Of a stretch of 64,000 nt of DNA, positions 38,267 to 48,340 are shown one piece after another. Where the stretch lies: the NCBI GenBank assembly GCA_947489195.1, contig CANLCT010000004.1, positions 62,001 to 126,000 on the forward strand. Reading direction: 5' to 3'. Position numbers and translations under genes: made by a program. The stretch is from an uncultured Aquimarina sp. GTDB taxonomy: Bacteria; Bacteroidota; Bacteroidia; Flavobacteriales; Flavobacteriaceae. The notes below the pieces were generated by a model. That model worked only from the letters and a program-made list of their open reading frames with translations, did no database searches and was not told the DNA's origin. Within the stretch, counting starts at the first letter, position 1. Each line of letters opens with the position of its first letter.

Positions 38267-39151
38267 TTACATAATTTCATTTACAAGATCAGTAGTAGGT
38301 ATTACAGGTACTGACTCCTCTCCATTATTACTATGAATAAGAGCTTCTAACCTTTTTTTTGTAGCCAAAAACTCCGGAGTTAAAAATTGTTCCGGACTTC
38401 TGGGCCTTGAAATAGGTACTTCGATAATTTCGGCTATTTCTCCAGGATTCCCACTCAGTACAATAATTCGATCTGACAGATACACCGCTTCATCCAAATC
38501 ATGTGTCACAAACATAATTGAAATATCAATGTTACGCCATATTTGCAACAAATAGGCTTGCATTCTAGCTCTAGTTTGTGCATCTAAAGCCCCAAAGGGT
38601 TCATCCATAAGTAACATTTCTGGCTGAGTGGCTAAAGAGCGTGCAATGGCAACGCGTTGTTTCATACCACCAGAAAGTTGAGATGGATAAGCATCTTCGT
38701 AGTTATCCAAACCTACCAAACTTATCCATTTAAGCGCTTCCTTTTTGGCTTCTGATTTAGACTTCTTTTGCCTTAACAAACCATACATCACATTTTCTGT
38801 AATAGTAAGCCATGGAAACAGCGTATATTCTTGAAAAACCATTCCTCGTTCAATTCCTGGTTTTTTTACTTCATTTCCACTTACATTTATACTCCCAGAA
38901 TCAATACTTTCAAGCCCCGCTACTAAACGAATAAGCGTTGATTTACCACAACCCGAAGGGCCAATTACTGAGGTAAATTCTCTTTTGTAAGTTGAAAAAG
39001 ACACATTTTTTAAAATAGGCCCTTTTTTAGCATCAAAAGTTTTATAAAGCTTATCTACAGTCATTTTTACACTTCGACTCTTTAACCGATCAAAGCGCTC
39101 TTTAACTTCAGGACTTTGTTCTTTATAATTAGGTAACGCAATTAAACTCAT
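38267..39151 (-). CDS. ABC transporter ATP-binding protein (NitT/TauT type)
   Basis: A 294-residue import ATPase. Walker A is GPSGCGKST (64-72), the Q-loop is [10 protein letters not shown], the signature is [16 protein letters not shown] (159-174) and Walker B is [12 protein letters not shown]. It has a 30-residue N-terminal extension before the usual start of the domain ([20 protein letters not shown]). It is closest in pattern to nitrate/taurine/thiamine-precursor importers. With the next two genes it should drive uptake of the substrate used by the carboxylase. Confidence 0.93.
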   Translation of the reverse strand: MSLIALPNYKEQSPEVKERFDRLKSRSVKMTVDKLYKTFDAKKGPILKNVSFSTYKREFTSVIGPSGCGKSTLIRLVAGLESIDSGSINVSGNEVKKPGIERGMVFQEYTLFPWLTITENVMYGLLRQKKSKSEAKKEALKWISLVGLDNYEDAYPSQLSGGMKQRVAIARSLATQPEMLLMDEPFGALDAQTRARMQAYLLQIWRNIDISIMFVTHDLDEAVYLSDRIIVLSGNPGEIAEIIEVPISRPRSPEQFLTPEFLATKKRLEALIHSNNGEESVPVIPTTDLVNEIM

Positions 39152-39162
39152 CTTTTTCTTAT

Positions 39163-40128
39163 TTAAATTTCCTGCATAGCTTTTTCTTTAAATAGTTTCC
39201 TACCTACATATGCTAATAGTTGATCGGATAATAACCCTATAATTCCAATAATTATAATTGCAGCATATACGTGTTCGAAATTTCTATACTTTGCCTGTTG
39301 ATTAATAAACCAAGTAATACCCGTACTAGTCCCTACCACTTCTGCTACTACCAAATATGTCCAAGCCCACCCCAATAGAATACGCATGTCTTTATAAATG
39401 TCGGGTAATGTCCCTGGAATGATTACCGTTTTTAATATAGTTAAATTTGAAGCGCCTAATGTTTGAGCTGCTTCAATTAAACTACTATTTAATTTAGAAG
39501 TTGTATTAGCTATGACCAATACTTGCTGAAAAAAAGTTCCAATAACAATAATCGCTATTTTAGGTCCATCATTAATCCCTAAAATAGCTACTGCTAATGC
39601 TCCAAAAACTGGAGCTGGTAAGTATCTGAAATATTCAATAAATGGCGCTATAAGACTATTAAAAAAACTATATGTACCACATAAAATCCCCAAAGGGACG
39701 CCAATTATTGATGAAATTAAAAAGCCCAAAAGGATAATTTTTATACTATGTAAAAGGCTTTCGTGTAACCAAGGATTACCCCTCCTTCGTGGAGGGGTAG
39801 TGAATGATTTTACTAAACTAACAATAACTACATGTGGTTTAGGTAAATAAATAGGATTACTCCTATATCCTTGAGCGGGTAGTAAACCTTGGGTTTGCAT
39901 TCTGGCATTTTCTGTATCAAATACCTTCCTTTTTACAAGCATTTCTTTTTTAAAATAGCTCACATCACCAGTATTAGTAATGGTCACCATAGGATGCCAT
40001 AAAAAAGGTAGGTAACTTATAGCACACCAAAGTAAAATTGGTAGCGCAAATGAAAGTATGAATAACGTGCTTCTTGTATTTTTATCCAATAGTTTCCTAA
40101 TTGGAAATAATTTTTCAAATACCCTCAT
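39163..40128 (-). CDS. ABC transporter permease (NitT/TauT type)
   Basis: A 321-residue inner-membrane permease. One helix at about 20-43 is followed by a long soluble loop (about 45-120) and then the five-helix BPD_transp_1 core. The EAA loop that contacts the ATPase is [20 protein letters not shown] (218-237). The extra loop after helix 1 is longer than in SsuC or TauC and may face the periplasm near the binding protein. It lies 11 bases before the ATPase gene. Confidence 0.92.
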   Translation of the reverse strand: MRVFEKLFPIRKLLDKNTRSTLFILSFALPILLWCAISYLPFLWHPMVTITNTGDVSYFKKEMLVKRKVFDTENARMQTQGLLPAQGYRSNPIYLPKPHVVIVSLVKSFTTPPRRRGNPWLHESLLHSIKIILLGFLISSIIGVPLGILCGTYSFFNSLIAPFIEYFRYLPAPVFGALAVAILGINDGPKIAIIVIGTFFQQVLVIANTTSKLNSSLIEAAQTLGASNLTILKTVIIPGTLPDIYKDMRILLGWAWTYLVVAEVVGTSTGITWFINQQAKYRNFEHVYAAIIIIGIIGLLSDQLLAYVGRKLFKEKAMQEI

Positions 40129-40142
40129 TGGCTTTACTGTTT

Positions 40143-41108
40143 TTACTGTTCAAGGGTAATAGATGGATCTATATAAGAATCAATGTTTTGTGCCTTATCG
40201 TATACTTTATTAGTAATATTAAACTCATCAACTAATTTTGATGAACCGTAAATAGATTGTAAACCATCTCCTTTTGAAAAAACTTGCTTTGCTTCATTAA
40301 GGCTTAAAAATTTAACCCCTTTCATAAAGTAAGCATACTCTTTAGGTGTAACTCCTGCTCTACTTGACATAATTTCCAAAGCTTCTGCTCTATTCGCAGG
40401 ATCAGCTAAAAAGTCTACAACTCGGTACCACACCTTTACCACTTTTGCCCAATCTTCTCTCCTTTCAGATAAACTTGACGGAGATACCGCTAAACAATCG
40501 TAAATTAATCCTGGTACATTAGCACTTGTGTAAATAGGTTTTGATCCAGATACTTCTTTTAAAGCTTCGCCTGAGTTTGGTTGCCATGCTGCTATAGCAT
40601 CAACTTCGCCAGAAGCTAATGTTTGAGCAGTTTGGTGCGTAGCCACATTCACAAGCTCTACATCTGACTCAGACAATCCAACACTTTCTAAACCTTTATT
40701 TAGTAAAAGGTGCTCTACAAAGCCTACTTCCAAACCAATTTTTTTTCCTTTTAAATCGGACATACTTTCAATGCCAGGAGCTGCCACTATCATATCATTC
40801 CCGTTACTATAGTCAGATACTAATATCATTACATTAGAAGCACCCGTAGCTCCTGTAACTAATGCATCTCCATTGGTCATATTAACTGCATCAATATTAC
40901 CTGAAGCAAACGCATCCATTGACGGCACATACTCAAACCATGAAAAGTCTACATCAACTCCAGCTTCTTTAAACCAACCTTTTGAAATAGCAATATCCCA
41001 TGCTATCCACCCTGGCCAATCACTATAACCAATTTTTAAAGGTTCTTTTTTCTCTTTACAACTGAATAATGTTGTAAGTAATACTAATAGAATAAGTATT
41101 TTTTTCAT
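40143..41108 (-). CDS. ABC transporter substrate-binding lipoprotein (NMT1/SsuA-like)
   Basis: A 321-residue lipoprotein with the lipobox LFSC (Cys17) after a short hydrophobic signal. The mature part is a two-lobed NMT1/THI5-like binding protein: [30 protein letters not shown], then [22 protein letters not shown] and [14 protein letters not shown]. Proteins of this type bind small cations, nitrate, sulfonates or pyrimidines. Its position in front of guanidine-degrading enzymes suggests guanidine or a guanidine-releasing compound. It starts 32 bases after the porin stop. Confidence 0.92.
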   Translation of the reverse strand: MKKILILLVLLTTLFSCKEKKEPLKIGYSDWPGWIAWDIAISKGWFKEAGVDVDFSWFEYVPSMDAFASGNIDAVNMTNGDALVTGATGASNVMILVSDYSNGNDMIVAAPGIESMSDLKGKKIGLEVGFVEHLLLNKGLESVGLSESDVELVNVATHQTAQTLASGEVDAIAAWQPNSGEALKEVSGSKPIYTSANVPGLIYDCLAVSPSSLSERREDWAKVVKVWYRVVDFLADPANRAEALEIMSSRAGVTPKEYAYFMKGVKFLSLNEAKQVFSKGDGLQSIYGSSKLVDEFNITNKVYDKAQNIDSYIDPSITLEQ

Positions 41109-41140
41109 AATTGATTCTTTATTTAAGGTTGAGTAAATGT

Positions 41141-42238
41141 TTAGAATAAGTAAGTTAAAGCCACTACTCCAAAACTATCATTAGCCGTTAAAGTGCCATC
41201 ATTTTTAGTAAATGTTCCTTTTGAAGCTCCATCTAACCTAATTTCAGGAGTAATTTTTAAATTTTCACTTACAAAGTAGTTAAACGATGCTGTAACATTA
41301 AATAAAGTATTTTTATCATATATCGGTCCACTAAATTGACCTACATAAAATGATTCTTCGTCTAAAAGAACTTCCCCTCTTAATCCTACTGAAAATTTTT
41401 CGTTAAATGTAATTAATGGATACAAAGCTGCAATTGAAACATTGGCGTCAACTCCACTTCCTAAAACACCACTACTAACACTTAAATTTTGAAAACTATA
41501 TCCTAAAGTAAATGTATCTGAAATCGTGAAACCGCCTACTATATCAAAAATATTGTACGTTGTTCCATCTGGTTCTGTACTATTAAGATATGTTGCCGCA
41601 GCCCATATTGGATCGGTAGTATAAGATAAGTTTACTGCTATTGCTTTATTATCATCGTCACTATTTTCTTCTCTTTGATAAATATTGTTAAAAGCTCCAA
41701 CCATTAAATTCCATTTATCGTTAAAAGCATAATCTATTTTAGCTCCCATTACACCTGCCGTTGAAGCTCCATATACATAACCATGTGAATAATTTTGATT
41801 TAAATGAACATCATCAAATTCATATCCATAAAATGCTTGAAACACTCCACCAGAAATTTTTAATTTATCTGTAGCATTAAAATAAGCAAATGCATCCCTA
41901 ACATAATTAAATGTCGAAGCACTAGACTCCCCTTCTTCAGCATATAAACGTGCTCCATAAAAATTATCATTTTTGGGTCCGTAAGCTAAATTAGCTTGAA
42001 ATCCATATTTTTCAGCCTCATGCTTTATTCCTACACTCAACCAACCTAAAGAAAAGGCATTATCCTCATAAGGTGGATAAGTAAATGTTTGTTCAACATT
42101 GTTCAAACTTGCAGAATAAAATGCATCTACACTACCCGTAAAAGTTGTTTTGGCTTTTTTCTCATTATTTTCTTGTTCCTGGGCATAACTAAGGGTAGTT
42201 GCCAAACAAAATAGAGATGCTAAAAGTTGGTTTTTCAT
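41141..42238 (-). CDS. Outer-membrane beta-barrel porin (BBP2/OmpL-like)
   Basis: A 365-residue exported protein with a signal peptide ending at SYAQ. The rest alternates short amphipathic strands ([55 protein letters not shown]) and ends in an aromatic residue (VVALTYLF), as outer-membrane barrels do. The length and the [16 protein letters not shown] start fit the putative porin-2 family of Bacteroidota. As the first gene of the nitrogen operon it should let the small substrate cross the outer membrane, a component seldom mentioned for guanidine systems. Confidence 0.85.
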   Translation of the reverse strand: MKNQLLASLFCLATTLSYAQEQENNEKKAKTTFTGSVDAFYSASLNNVEQTFTYPPYEDNAFSLGWLSVGIKHEAEKYGFQANLAYGPKNDNFYGARLYAEEGESSASTFNYVRDAFAYFNATDKLKISGGVFQAFYGYEFDDVHLNQNYSHGYVYGASTAGVMGAKIDYAFNDKWNLMVGAFNNIYQREENSDDDNKAIAVNLSYTTDPIWAAATYLNSTEPDGTTYNIFDIVGGFTISDTFTLGYSFQNLSVSSGVLGSGVDANVSIAALYPLITFNEKFSVGLRGEVLLDEESFYVGQFSGPIYDKNTLFNVTASFNYFVSENLKITPEIRLDGASKGTFTKNDGTLTANDSFGVVALTYLF

Positions 42239-42385
42239 AAAAAAAACGATTTGATTTTTAGTTAAAAATTATTTATTAAAAAAAAAATATCCCAATCAAT
42301 TCAAGATTAAGGACCTCAAACCTATAAACTTCTGATTGATTAAAACCCCCTGTTTTCAGGGGTATTTAACGAAGTGCTATTTATT
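42239..42385 (-). promoter_or_regulatory. Structured leader of the guanidine operon, possible attenuator
   Basis: Read on the minus strand the leader has hairpin 1 (CCCCTG, loop AAAA, CAGGGG; plus positions 42347-42362) followed by TTTT. Next comes stem 2 (AATCAAT at 42341-42335 with ATTGATT at 42300-42294), enclosing about 34 bases that contain AGG/CCT. Then GGGATA runs into about ten T (42287-42278). The segment AATACCC at hairpin 1 can also pair with GGGATATT just before the T-run, which would exclude hairpin 1. This is the layout of a switchable terminator. It does not match guanidine-I, -II or -III riboswitch signatures that I know. Confidence 0.45.
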
Positions 42386-42830
42386 ATGAATTTTGAATAA
42401 TTATACCCTTTAAATTATTGACTCCCCTTTTTAAACAAAGGTTTGCTTATGTTTTACCAAAATGAAGCTCGTTGTCGCTAACTATTATTTTAGTAATTCA
42501 CTTTTGGACTAACTTTTATGATTGTTAAGCAGCGCTAAACAATGAAAAAAGGTTATACTCATTTTAAAATTTAAAAAAAGGAGAATTCTATTTTTGTTTA
42601 ATAAAGGATGAAGAATTAGGTAATATTGGGCTACCATAAAAACAAAAAATAATAAATAAACTAACTTGTCTAATTTTTTGAAAAGTAGAGTGCTAATTGT
42701 CTATGCTAGATAAAAAAATAGTTGCTCTCTATTTTTAGGGAGTTAGATATTACCAATTATGTCAGATTAAATAAATATTACTGACAAAATAGACAAGTAT
42801 TGATTATTAATCTATAGTATTGACAAAAAA
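42386..42830. other. Gene-free interval between operon leader and rnpB
   Basis: About 445 AT-rich bases with no gene, probably holding the promoter of the nitrogen operon. On the minus strand, TTTG with a downstream TAATTTAA near 42412-42438 is a weak promoter candidate. I see no other structure. Confidence 0.4.
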
Positions 42831-43144
42831 AGCGAGTCTATAAGCCGGATTCTGTATTTTAACCTATGTCAAAACCCTTATCATTTATCTGTGCTAATTA
42901 TTACTAATTAACTATAACCGCCTACCCTCCAACTTGGACGCATAACCCTTTAACGCTGGTATACATGACGTTGCACCACATAGAGTTTACCTGGTTTCAC
43001 TACAGCATTACCTGTACTTGCTTTCTGTTGCACTTGTCCATATCCTAAAAAATTTAGAACAGACGGGAGTTACCCGCTATGCCATGCTATGGTGTCCGGA
43101 CTTTCCTCTCTTTTATGTAAAAGAGCGATAAGGCGACTCGCTAA
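42831..43144 (-). ncRNA. rnpB: RNase P RNA
   Basis: The minus strand carries the bacterial type A RNase P RNA, the ribozyme that matures tRNA 5' ends. Landmarks are the 5' end GCGAGTCGCC, the universal GAGGAAAGTCCGGAC (CR-I), the core ACAGAA and GTGAAACC.GGTAAACTC segments, GGAGGGTAGGCGG and the closing CAGAATCCGGCTTATAGACTCGCT. The two ends pair as helix P1 (GCGAGTC with GACTCGC), and a run of T follows at once, so P1 also acts as the terminator. The length of about 314 bases is normal for Bacteroidota. Confidence 0.95.
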
Positions 43145-43148
43145 GCGA

Positions 43149-43156
43149 CAAATATA
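43149..43156 (-). promoter_or_regulatory. -7 box of rnpB
   Basis: TATATTTG on the minus strand is an exact TAnnTTTG match just upstream of the RNA 5' end, which independently supports where rnpB begins. Confidence 0.6.
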
Positions 43157-43306
43157 CTGCCAAATCACGGATTTTTATGCAATCAATTTATATATTATAA
43201 CAAATAAACTAGTATCCAGTTATTCAATATTTTGAGTACTCTAAATTAGCATTATGTTAGTCAAAAATTATGTAATCAAAACCAAAACATTTATTAAAGG
43301 GCATAA

Positions 43307-43342
43307 TTTTTGCCATTTAATTCATAAAAAATCATAAATTTA
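43307..43342 (+). promoter_or_regulatory. Promoter of clpC
   Basis: TTTTTG at 43307-43312, a 22-base spacer and TAAATTTA at 43335-43342 form a near-consensus Bacteroidota promoter, 17 bases before the clpC ATG. Confidence 0.5.
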
Positions 43343-43359
43343 ACGTAGAAAGAAAGCTT

Positions 43360-45912
43360 ATGGATGATAATTTTTCGCCTCGAGTAAAAGATGTAATAGC
43401 TTACAGCAAAGAAGAAGCATTGCGTTTAGGGCATGATTTTATAGGAACAGAACATTTGATGTTAGGTTTATTACGTGATGGTAGTGGTAAAGCTATTGAT
43501 ATTTTATTTGCGTTAGAGGTGGACTTAGCTCACTTACGCAGAAAAGTAGAAATACTTAGTCCTGCCAATACTACAGTTGCTGTAGCTTCAAATGAAAAAA
43601 AGAATTTGCATTTAACTAGGCAAGCTGAACGTGCATTAAAAACAACTTTTTTAGAAGCTAAGTTGTTTCAAAGCACATCAATAAATACAGCTCATTTATT
43701 ATTATGCATTTTAAGAAACGATAATGATCCAACTACAAAATTATTAAATCGCTTGAAAGTCGATTATGATAATGTTAAAGAACAATTTAAAGGTATGATT
43801 ATAAACGACGATGAAAATTACGATTTGCCCACTGCTGAATCATTTTCTGACGAAAGTGAAAATTTAGAAGGAAATGAACGCGAATCTTTTGGAAACTCTG
43901 GAAACAGCAGTACAAAAAACGCCAAAAAATCAAACACGCCTGTACTTGACAACTTTGGTAGGGATCTTACAGCAATGGCTGAAGAAGGTAAACTTGACCC
44001 TGTTGTAGGACGTACTAAAGAAATTGAGCGTGTTTCACAAATTTTGAGTCGTCGTAAAAAAAACAACCCACTTTTAATTGGAGAACCTGGTGTAGGTAAA
44101 TCTGCTATTGCGGAAGGCTTAGCACTTCGTATTATTCAACGAAAAGTATCGCGTATTCTATTTGACAAACGTGTGGTTACCTTAGATTTAGCTAGTTTGG
44201 TTGCTGGCACCAAATATCGCGGGCAGTTTGAAGAACGTATGAAGGCTGTAATGAATGAATTAGAAAAGAATGACGATATTATTCTTTTTATTGATGAAAT
44301 TCATACCATTGTTGGTGCTGGAGGTGCTACAGGTAGTTTAGATGCTTCTAATATGTTTAAACCCGCACTTGCACGTGGCGAAATCCAATGTATAGGTGCT
44401 ACTACTTTAGATGAATACAGAAATTCTATTGAAAAAGATGGCGCCTTAGAGCGTCGTTTCCAAAAAGTAATTGTTGAGCCTACTAATATTGAAGAGACCA
44501 TTGAAATCTTAAACAATATTAAAGGAAAATATGAAGAACATCATAACGTAATTTATACTGATGATGCTATTCAAGCTTGTGTCAAATTAACGAATCGTTA
44601 TATGACTGATCGCTTTTTACCAGACAAAGCTATTGATGCTTTAGATGAAGCAGGATCTCGTGTGCACATTACTAATATTGATGTTCCTAAAAAAATACTA
44701 GACCTAGAACGTAAACTAGAAGAAGTTAGAGAGCTTAAAAATAGTGTTGTTAAAAAACAAAAATATGAAGAAGCAGCCAAGCTTCGTGATGATGAAAAAA
44801 ACATCGAAAAACAATTAGCTATTGCCCAAGAACAATGGGAAGCTGATGCAAAAGAGCATAAAGAAGTAGTAAATGAGGAAAATGTTGCTGATGTAGTATC
44901 AATGATGACAGGGATTCCTGTAAATAGAATAGCACAAAAAGAAATAACCAAACTTGCCGAATTACCTGAACTAATAAAAGGGAAAGTCATTGGACAAAAT
45001 AATGCTGTATCTAAAGTTGTTAAAGCTATTCAACGAAATAGAGCCGGTTTAAAAGACCCGAATAAACCTATTGGATCATTTATCTTTTTAGGTCAAACTG
45101 GTGTAGGTAAGACCCAGTTAGCTAAAGTTATTGCTAAGGAGCTGTTTGACAGTGAAGAGGCTTTGATTCGTGTAGATATGAGTGAATACATGGAAAAATT
45201 TGCTATTTCTCGTCTTGTAGGAGCACCTCCTGGTTATGTTGGTTATGAAGAAGGTGGGCAATTAACTGAAAAAGTAAGACGTAAGCCCTACTCTGTTGTT
45301 CTTTTGGATGAAATAGAAAAAGCACATCCAGATGTATTTAACATGCTATTACAAGTATTAGATGACGGCTATTTAACTGATAGTTTAGGTCGCAAAATAG
45401 ATTTTAGGAATACCATTATTATTATGACTTCAAATATTGGAGCTCGTAAATTAAAAGACTTTGGTGCTGGTGTTGGTTTTGGAACAGCTTCTCAAAAATC
45501 ACAAGCTGATGAAAATGCAAAAAGTATTATTGAAGGTGCTCTTAAAAAGGCTTTTGCCCCAGAATTTTTGAATCGTATTGATGATGTAGTTGTATTCAAC
45601 GCACTTGAAAAAGCAGATATTCATCAAATCATAAATATCGAATTGGTTAAGCTATTTAATCGTATTAAAGACCTTGGCTATGAATTAACCTTAAGTGATA
45701 AAGCTAAAGATTATATAGCAGATAAAGGTTTTGACAAACAGTATGGTGCACGTCCACTAAAAAGAGCTATTCAAAAATATATTGAAGATGCACTTGCCGA
45801 AGAAATTGTTACTTCGAATTTAAAAGAAGGTGATTCTATTTTTATTGATTTAGACGAAAAAGCTAATGAATTAAAAATTGATATAAAAACACCAGATAAA
45901 GCCACAAATTAA
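43360..45912 (+). CDS. clpC: ATP-dependent Clp protease ATPase subunit ClpC
   Basis: An 850-residue AAA+ unfoldase that feeds proteins to ClpP. It has two N-terminal Clp repeats (1-150; [19 protein letters not shown] and [20 protein letters not shown]) and an acidic Ser/Asn-rich linker (150-195). AAA1 has Walker A GEPGVGKS near 242. The middle domain carries a UVR-like motif ([18 protein letters not shown]) that marks ClpC rather than ClpB. AAA2 has Walker A GQTGVGKT near 579, followed by the D2-small domain. A ClpP-binding loop (SxxGF-like, VGFG) is near residue 705. It is monocistronic with its own promoter and terminator. Confidence 0.95.
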   Translation: MDDNFSPRVKDVIAYSKEEALRLGHDFIGTEHLMLGLLRDGSGKAIDILFALEVDLAHLRRKVEILSPANTTVAVASNEKKNLHLTRQAERALKTTFLEAKLFQSTSINTAHLLLCILRNDNDPTTKLLNRLKVDYDNVKEQFKGMIINDDENYDLPTAESFSDESENLEGNERESFGNSGNSSTKNAKKSNTPVLDNFGRDLTAMAEEGKLDPVVGRTKEIERVSQILSRRKKNNPLLIGEPGVGKSAIAEGLALRIIQRKVSRILFDKRVVTLDLASLVAGTKYRGQFEERMKAVMNELEKNDDIILFIDEIHTIVGAGGATGSLDASNMFKPALARGEIQCIGATTLDEYRNSIEKDGALERRFQKVIVEPTNIEETIEILNNIKGKYEEHHNVIYTDDAIQACVKLTNRYMTDRFLPDKAIDALDEAGSRVHITNIDVPKKILDLERKLEEVRELKNSVVKKQKYEEAAKLRDDEKNIEKQLAIAQEQWEADAKEHKEVVNEENVADVVSMMTGIPVNRIAQKEITKLAELPELIKGKVIGQNNAVSKVVKAIQRNRAGLKDPNKPIGSFIFLGQTGVGKTQLAKVIAKELFDSEEALIRVDMSEYMEKFAISRLVGAPPGYVGYEEGGQLTEKVRRKPYSVVLLDEIEKAHPDVFNMLLQVLDDGYLTDSLGRKIDFRNTIIIMTSNIGARKLKDFGAGVGFGTASQKSQADENAKSIIEGALKKAFAPEFLNRIDDVVVFNALEKADIHQIINIELVKLFNRIKDLGYELTLSDKAKDYIADKGFDKQYGARPLKRAIQKYIEDALAEEIVTSNLKEGDSIFIDLDEKANELKIDIKTPDKATN

Positions 45913-45959
45913 TCAATTTGAGCCTTACTATAAATAGGTTAATTATTTATAAAAATTAG

Positions 45960-45995
45960 AAAAAGCCGTTTAGTTAACAATTAAACGGCTTTTTT
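45960..45995 (+). terminator. Intrinsic terminator of clpC
   Basis: AAAAAGCCGTTTA and TAAACGGCTTTTTT pair around a short loop, followed by T-rich sequence, 48 bases after the stop. Confidence 0.85.
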
Positions 45996-46138
45996 CATGT
46001 CTTTTACGATCATATAACGATATAAGACATTGATTAACTTTATAATTTGTAGGAAACTTACAAAAAGATTATTTTTAGACTCATTTAATAACAACTATTT
46101 ATTAATACTAAATTCTATAATCTAACCAAAACTACTTT

Positions 46139-47293
46139 ATGAAATTTAATTTTTTAATGATAAGTGTAGGAGTTTCTATACTTATTTCTTGTAATGGTAA
46201 TACAAAAAAGAACGAAAAAACCGAATCCGAAAAAGAAATAATTCCTCCTCCTATAGAAATGGAATTTCAAAAAATCCCTGTTCCTGCAGCTGCTGGCGAA
46301 TCCATGCAGTGGCAACTTCAAAAAGAAGTTTCTGATGATTTTAACTACATTCACAAACCTGTAAATGTAAAAACTGATTTTGGTAATGGTAAATGGTATA
46401 ATTTTTACCATAATGCATGGAACGGGCCTGGTTCGACTTACTGGCAATATGATCATGTAGCTGTTAATGGAAAAGATTTAATTATAAAATCTTCAAGAAA
46501 TCCAAGTACTGAAAAAATGGGAGTTCCTGGAGTAAATGCAGGTTGTATTACTGGTAATAAAAGAGTAAAATACCCTGTTTTTGTCGAAGCCAGTGTTAGT
46601 GTATCTAATATAGCCCTAGCTTCTGATGTTTGGTTATTAAGTCCAGATGACACACAAGAAATCGATATTATTGAATGTTATGGTGGTAAAGAACCTAACA
46701 ACTCTTATTTTTCTCAATTTATACACTTAAGTCATCATTCATTTATTAGAGATCCTTTTACCGATTATCAACCAAGAGATTTAAAAACATGGTGGAAAAG
46801 AAATGGAGTAACTAGTTGGGGAGAATATAGTTGGAATAATGGTAATAGAAAATATGTTCGTGTTGCTGTAAATTGGTTAAGTCCTTATCATTTTGAATAT
46901 TATATTGATGGAGAATTAGTACGTGTGTTATATAAAAATGCTATGGCTAACAAAATTAACGGACAATGGGATTACGATTATTCTACAATGACTGATGGAA
47001 AACTAGATATGGATTCTGGTTACCAGAAACTTACCAATTTTAAATCTGAAGCCGAATATAGTTTAGCAACATTAAAACAAGCTAGCGAGGCATCTAAAGT
47101 AAATATTATTGATCCCTATAATTTTCAAAAAGGAACTGATTTTAATAAAGAAATGGATATCATAATAAATGTTGAGTCTCAAAATTGGCATGTATTAGAC
47201 AAAAGAACGCCAAGTGATGAAGATTTAGCTGATCCAAGTAAAAATACAATGAAAGTGGATTGGATTAGAGTTTATAAACCAGTAAAAATCTAG
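46139..47293 (+). CDS. GH16 beta-agarase/porphyranase-like lipoprotein
   Basis: A 384-residue lipoprotein (lipobox ISC, Cys18) with a GH16 jelly-roll. The catalytic motif ExDxxE is at EIDIIE (Glu174 nucleophile, Asp176, Glu179 acid/base), preceded by DVWLLSPDDTQ. The segments WYNFYHNAWNGPGSTYW, HVAVNGKDLIIKSSRN and the end DPSKNTMKVDWIRVYKPV are those of beta-agarases and porphyranases rather than laminarinases. The enzyme should cut a red-algal galactan at the cell surface. Agarose versus porphyran cannot be decided by eye. No SusC/SusD pair or sulfatase flanks it, so it is not within a canonical utilisation locus. Confidence 0.88.
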   Translation: MKFNFLMISVGVSILISCNGNTKKNEKTESEKEIIPPPIEMEFQKIPVPAAAGESMQWQLQKEVSDDFNYIHKPVNVKTDFGNGKWYNFYHNAWNGPGSTYWQYDHVAVNGKDLIIKSSRNPSTEKMGVPGVNAGCITGNKRVKYPVFVEASVSVSNIALASDVWLLSPDDTQEIDIIECYGGKEPNNSYFSQFIHLSHHSFIRDPFTDYQPRDLKTWWKRNGVTSWGEYSWNNGNRKYVRVAVNWLSPYHFEYYIDGELVRVLYKNAMANKINGQWDYDYSTMTDGKLDMDSGYQKLTNFKSEAEYSLATLKQASEASKVNIIDPYNFQKGTDFNKEMDIIINVESQNWHVLDKRTPSDEDLADPSKNTMKVDWIRVYKPVKI

Positions 47294-47316
47294 AAATCTA
47301 ATTTGTAAATACTATA

Positions 47317-47351
47317 AAACCATCTAAAAGTTATTATTTAGATGGTTTTTT
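47317..47351 (+). terminator. Intrinsic terminator of the GH16 gene
   Basis: AAAACCATCTAAA and TTTAGATGGTTTT pair around an AT loop, with a T-run on the plus strand. Confidence 0.8.
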
Positions 47352-47522
47352 TATTGTAAGATGTATAATAAAGTATTGATACGATTTACTAACAAAAATT
47401 TCACCTATACGTCGTTTGTTTTTCACTATTTATACGAAATTCTTATCAGTGAATCGTATGACTAAAATATTTTAATGATTTTATAGTTCATTAATAGTAA
47501 TCAATACTTAACCGCTACAACC

Positions 47523-48257
47523 TTGCTCATTCCTAAAAAAATATATGATTTATTTATTTTTAAAAGCACACATGATTTATGTCATAAGGTTTTGAGTGAA
47601 TACAATACTTACTATATTCATCTTTCATTATCGTGCCAAAAAAAATTTAGATTAAAAACACTTTATTTTTTGAGCAATATTGATTTTGATTCTGACAGAA
47701 ATTTTAAGGTAGAAAAGTCAATGAAAATTCTTATCTCGAGTGCTTTTGCTCAAATAACATTTGGACTCCAAAAAAGTAAGTTAGATGTTTTTAAATTGAT
47801 TAATGTAACTCCCGCTCCATACAGTTATCTACACTCAGATTTATTATTTAATGGCGACACTAATTTTGCTACCAAAACTATTAATTTATGCTGGCCTGTA
47901 GTAAAAACAGGATTTGAAATTAGTGACGATGCTTTAAATTTAGCTATTCACGAATTTGGTCATGCAATTATGTTAGAGGATAGCCGTAAAAATTTAATTT
48001 TTGGAAAAGCCTTAAATAAAAAAGTATTTGATACCTGGAAACATTTTGCTATTATTAAATTAGAAAAAATTAGAGCTAAAAAAAATGTAGTATTACGAGA
48101 TTATGGAGGTACCAATATTATGGAACTTTTTTCGGTTTGTTTAGAGGCTTTTTTTGAAAATTCAGACCAATTTTATGAAAAAGAAACAGATCTTTATAAT
48201 AGTATGGTAAAATTACTAAAACAAGACCCTAGAAATAAAGAGACTCCACTTTCATAA
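47523..48257 (+). CDS. MtfA-like zinc peptidase (M90 family)
   Basis: A 244-residue cytoplasmic metallopeptidase. The zinc motif is LNLAIHEFGHAIMLEDS (His143, Glu144, His147). The segments LIYPAPF-like INVTPAPYSY and the end ELFSVCLEAFFENSDQFYEKETDLYNSMVKLLKQDP follow E. coli MtfA closely. MtfA of enterobacteria binds the repressor Mlc and affects glucose uptake; that partner is not expected here, so the role is open. The first in-frame ATG is at codon 67, which would remove conserved sequence, so a TTG start at 47523 is the best choice, preceded by an in-frame stop at 47484. Confidence 0.85.
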   Translation: MLIPKKIYDLFIFKSTHDLCHKVLSEYNTYYIHLSLSCQKKFRLKTLYFLSNIDFDSDRNFKVEKSMKILISSAFAQITFGLQKSKLDVFKLINVTPAPYSYLHSDLLFNGDTNFATKTINLCWPVVKTGFEISDDALNLAIHEFGHAIMLEDSRKNLIFGKALNKKVFDTWKHFAIIKLEKIRAKKNVVLRDYGGTNIMELFSVCLEAFFENSDQFYEKETDLYNSMVKLLKQDPRNKETPLS

Positions 48258-48340
48258 TAATAACTATAACATCTGTGCTATTTAATACCTAACACTGCTA
48301 CACTAATAAATTAGCGTTAAACCACTTTAAATTAAAAAAA

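Noticed and set aside
42239-42385. Known guanidine-I (ykkC), guanidine-II or guanidine-III riboswitch in front of the operon
   Set aside because: The conserved motifs of those classes, such as the paired ACGR loops of class II, are not present in this leader.
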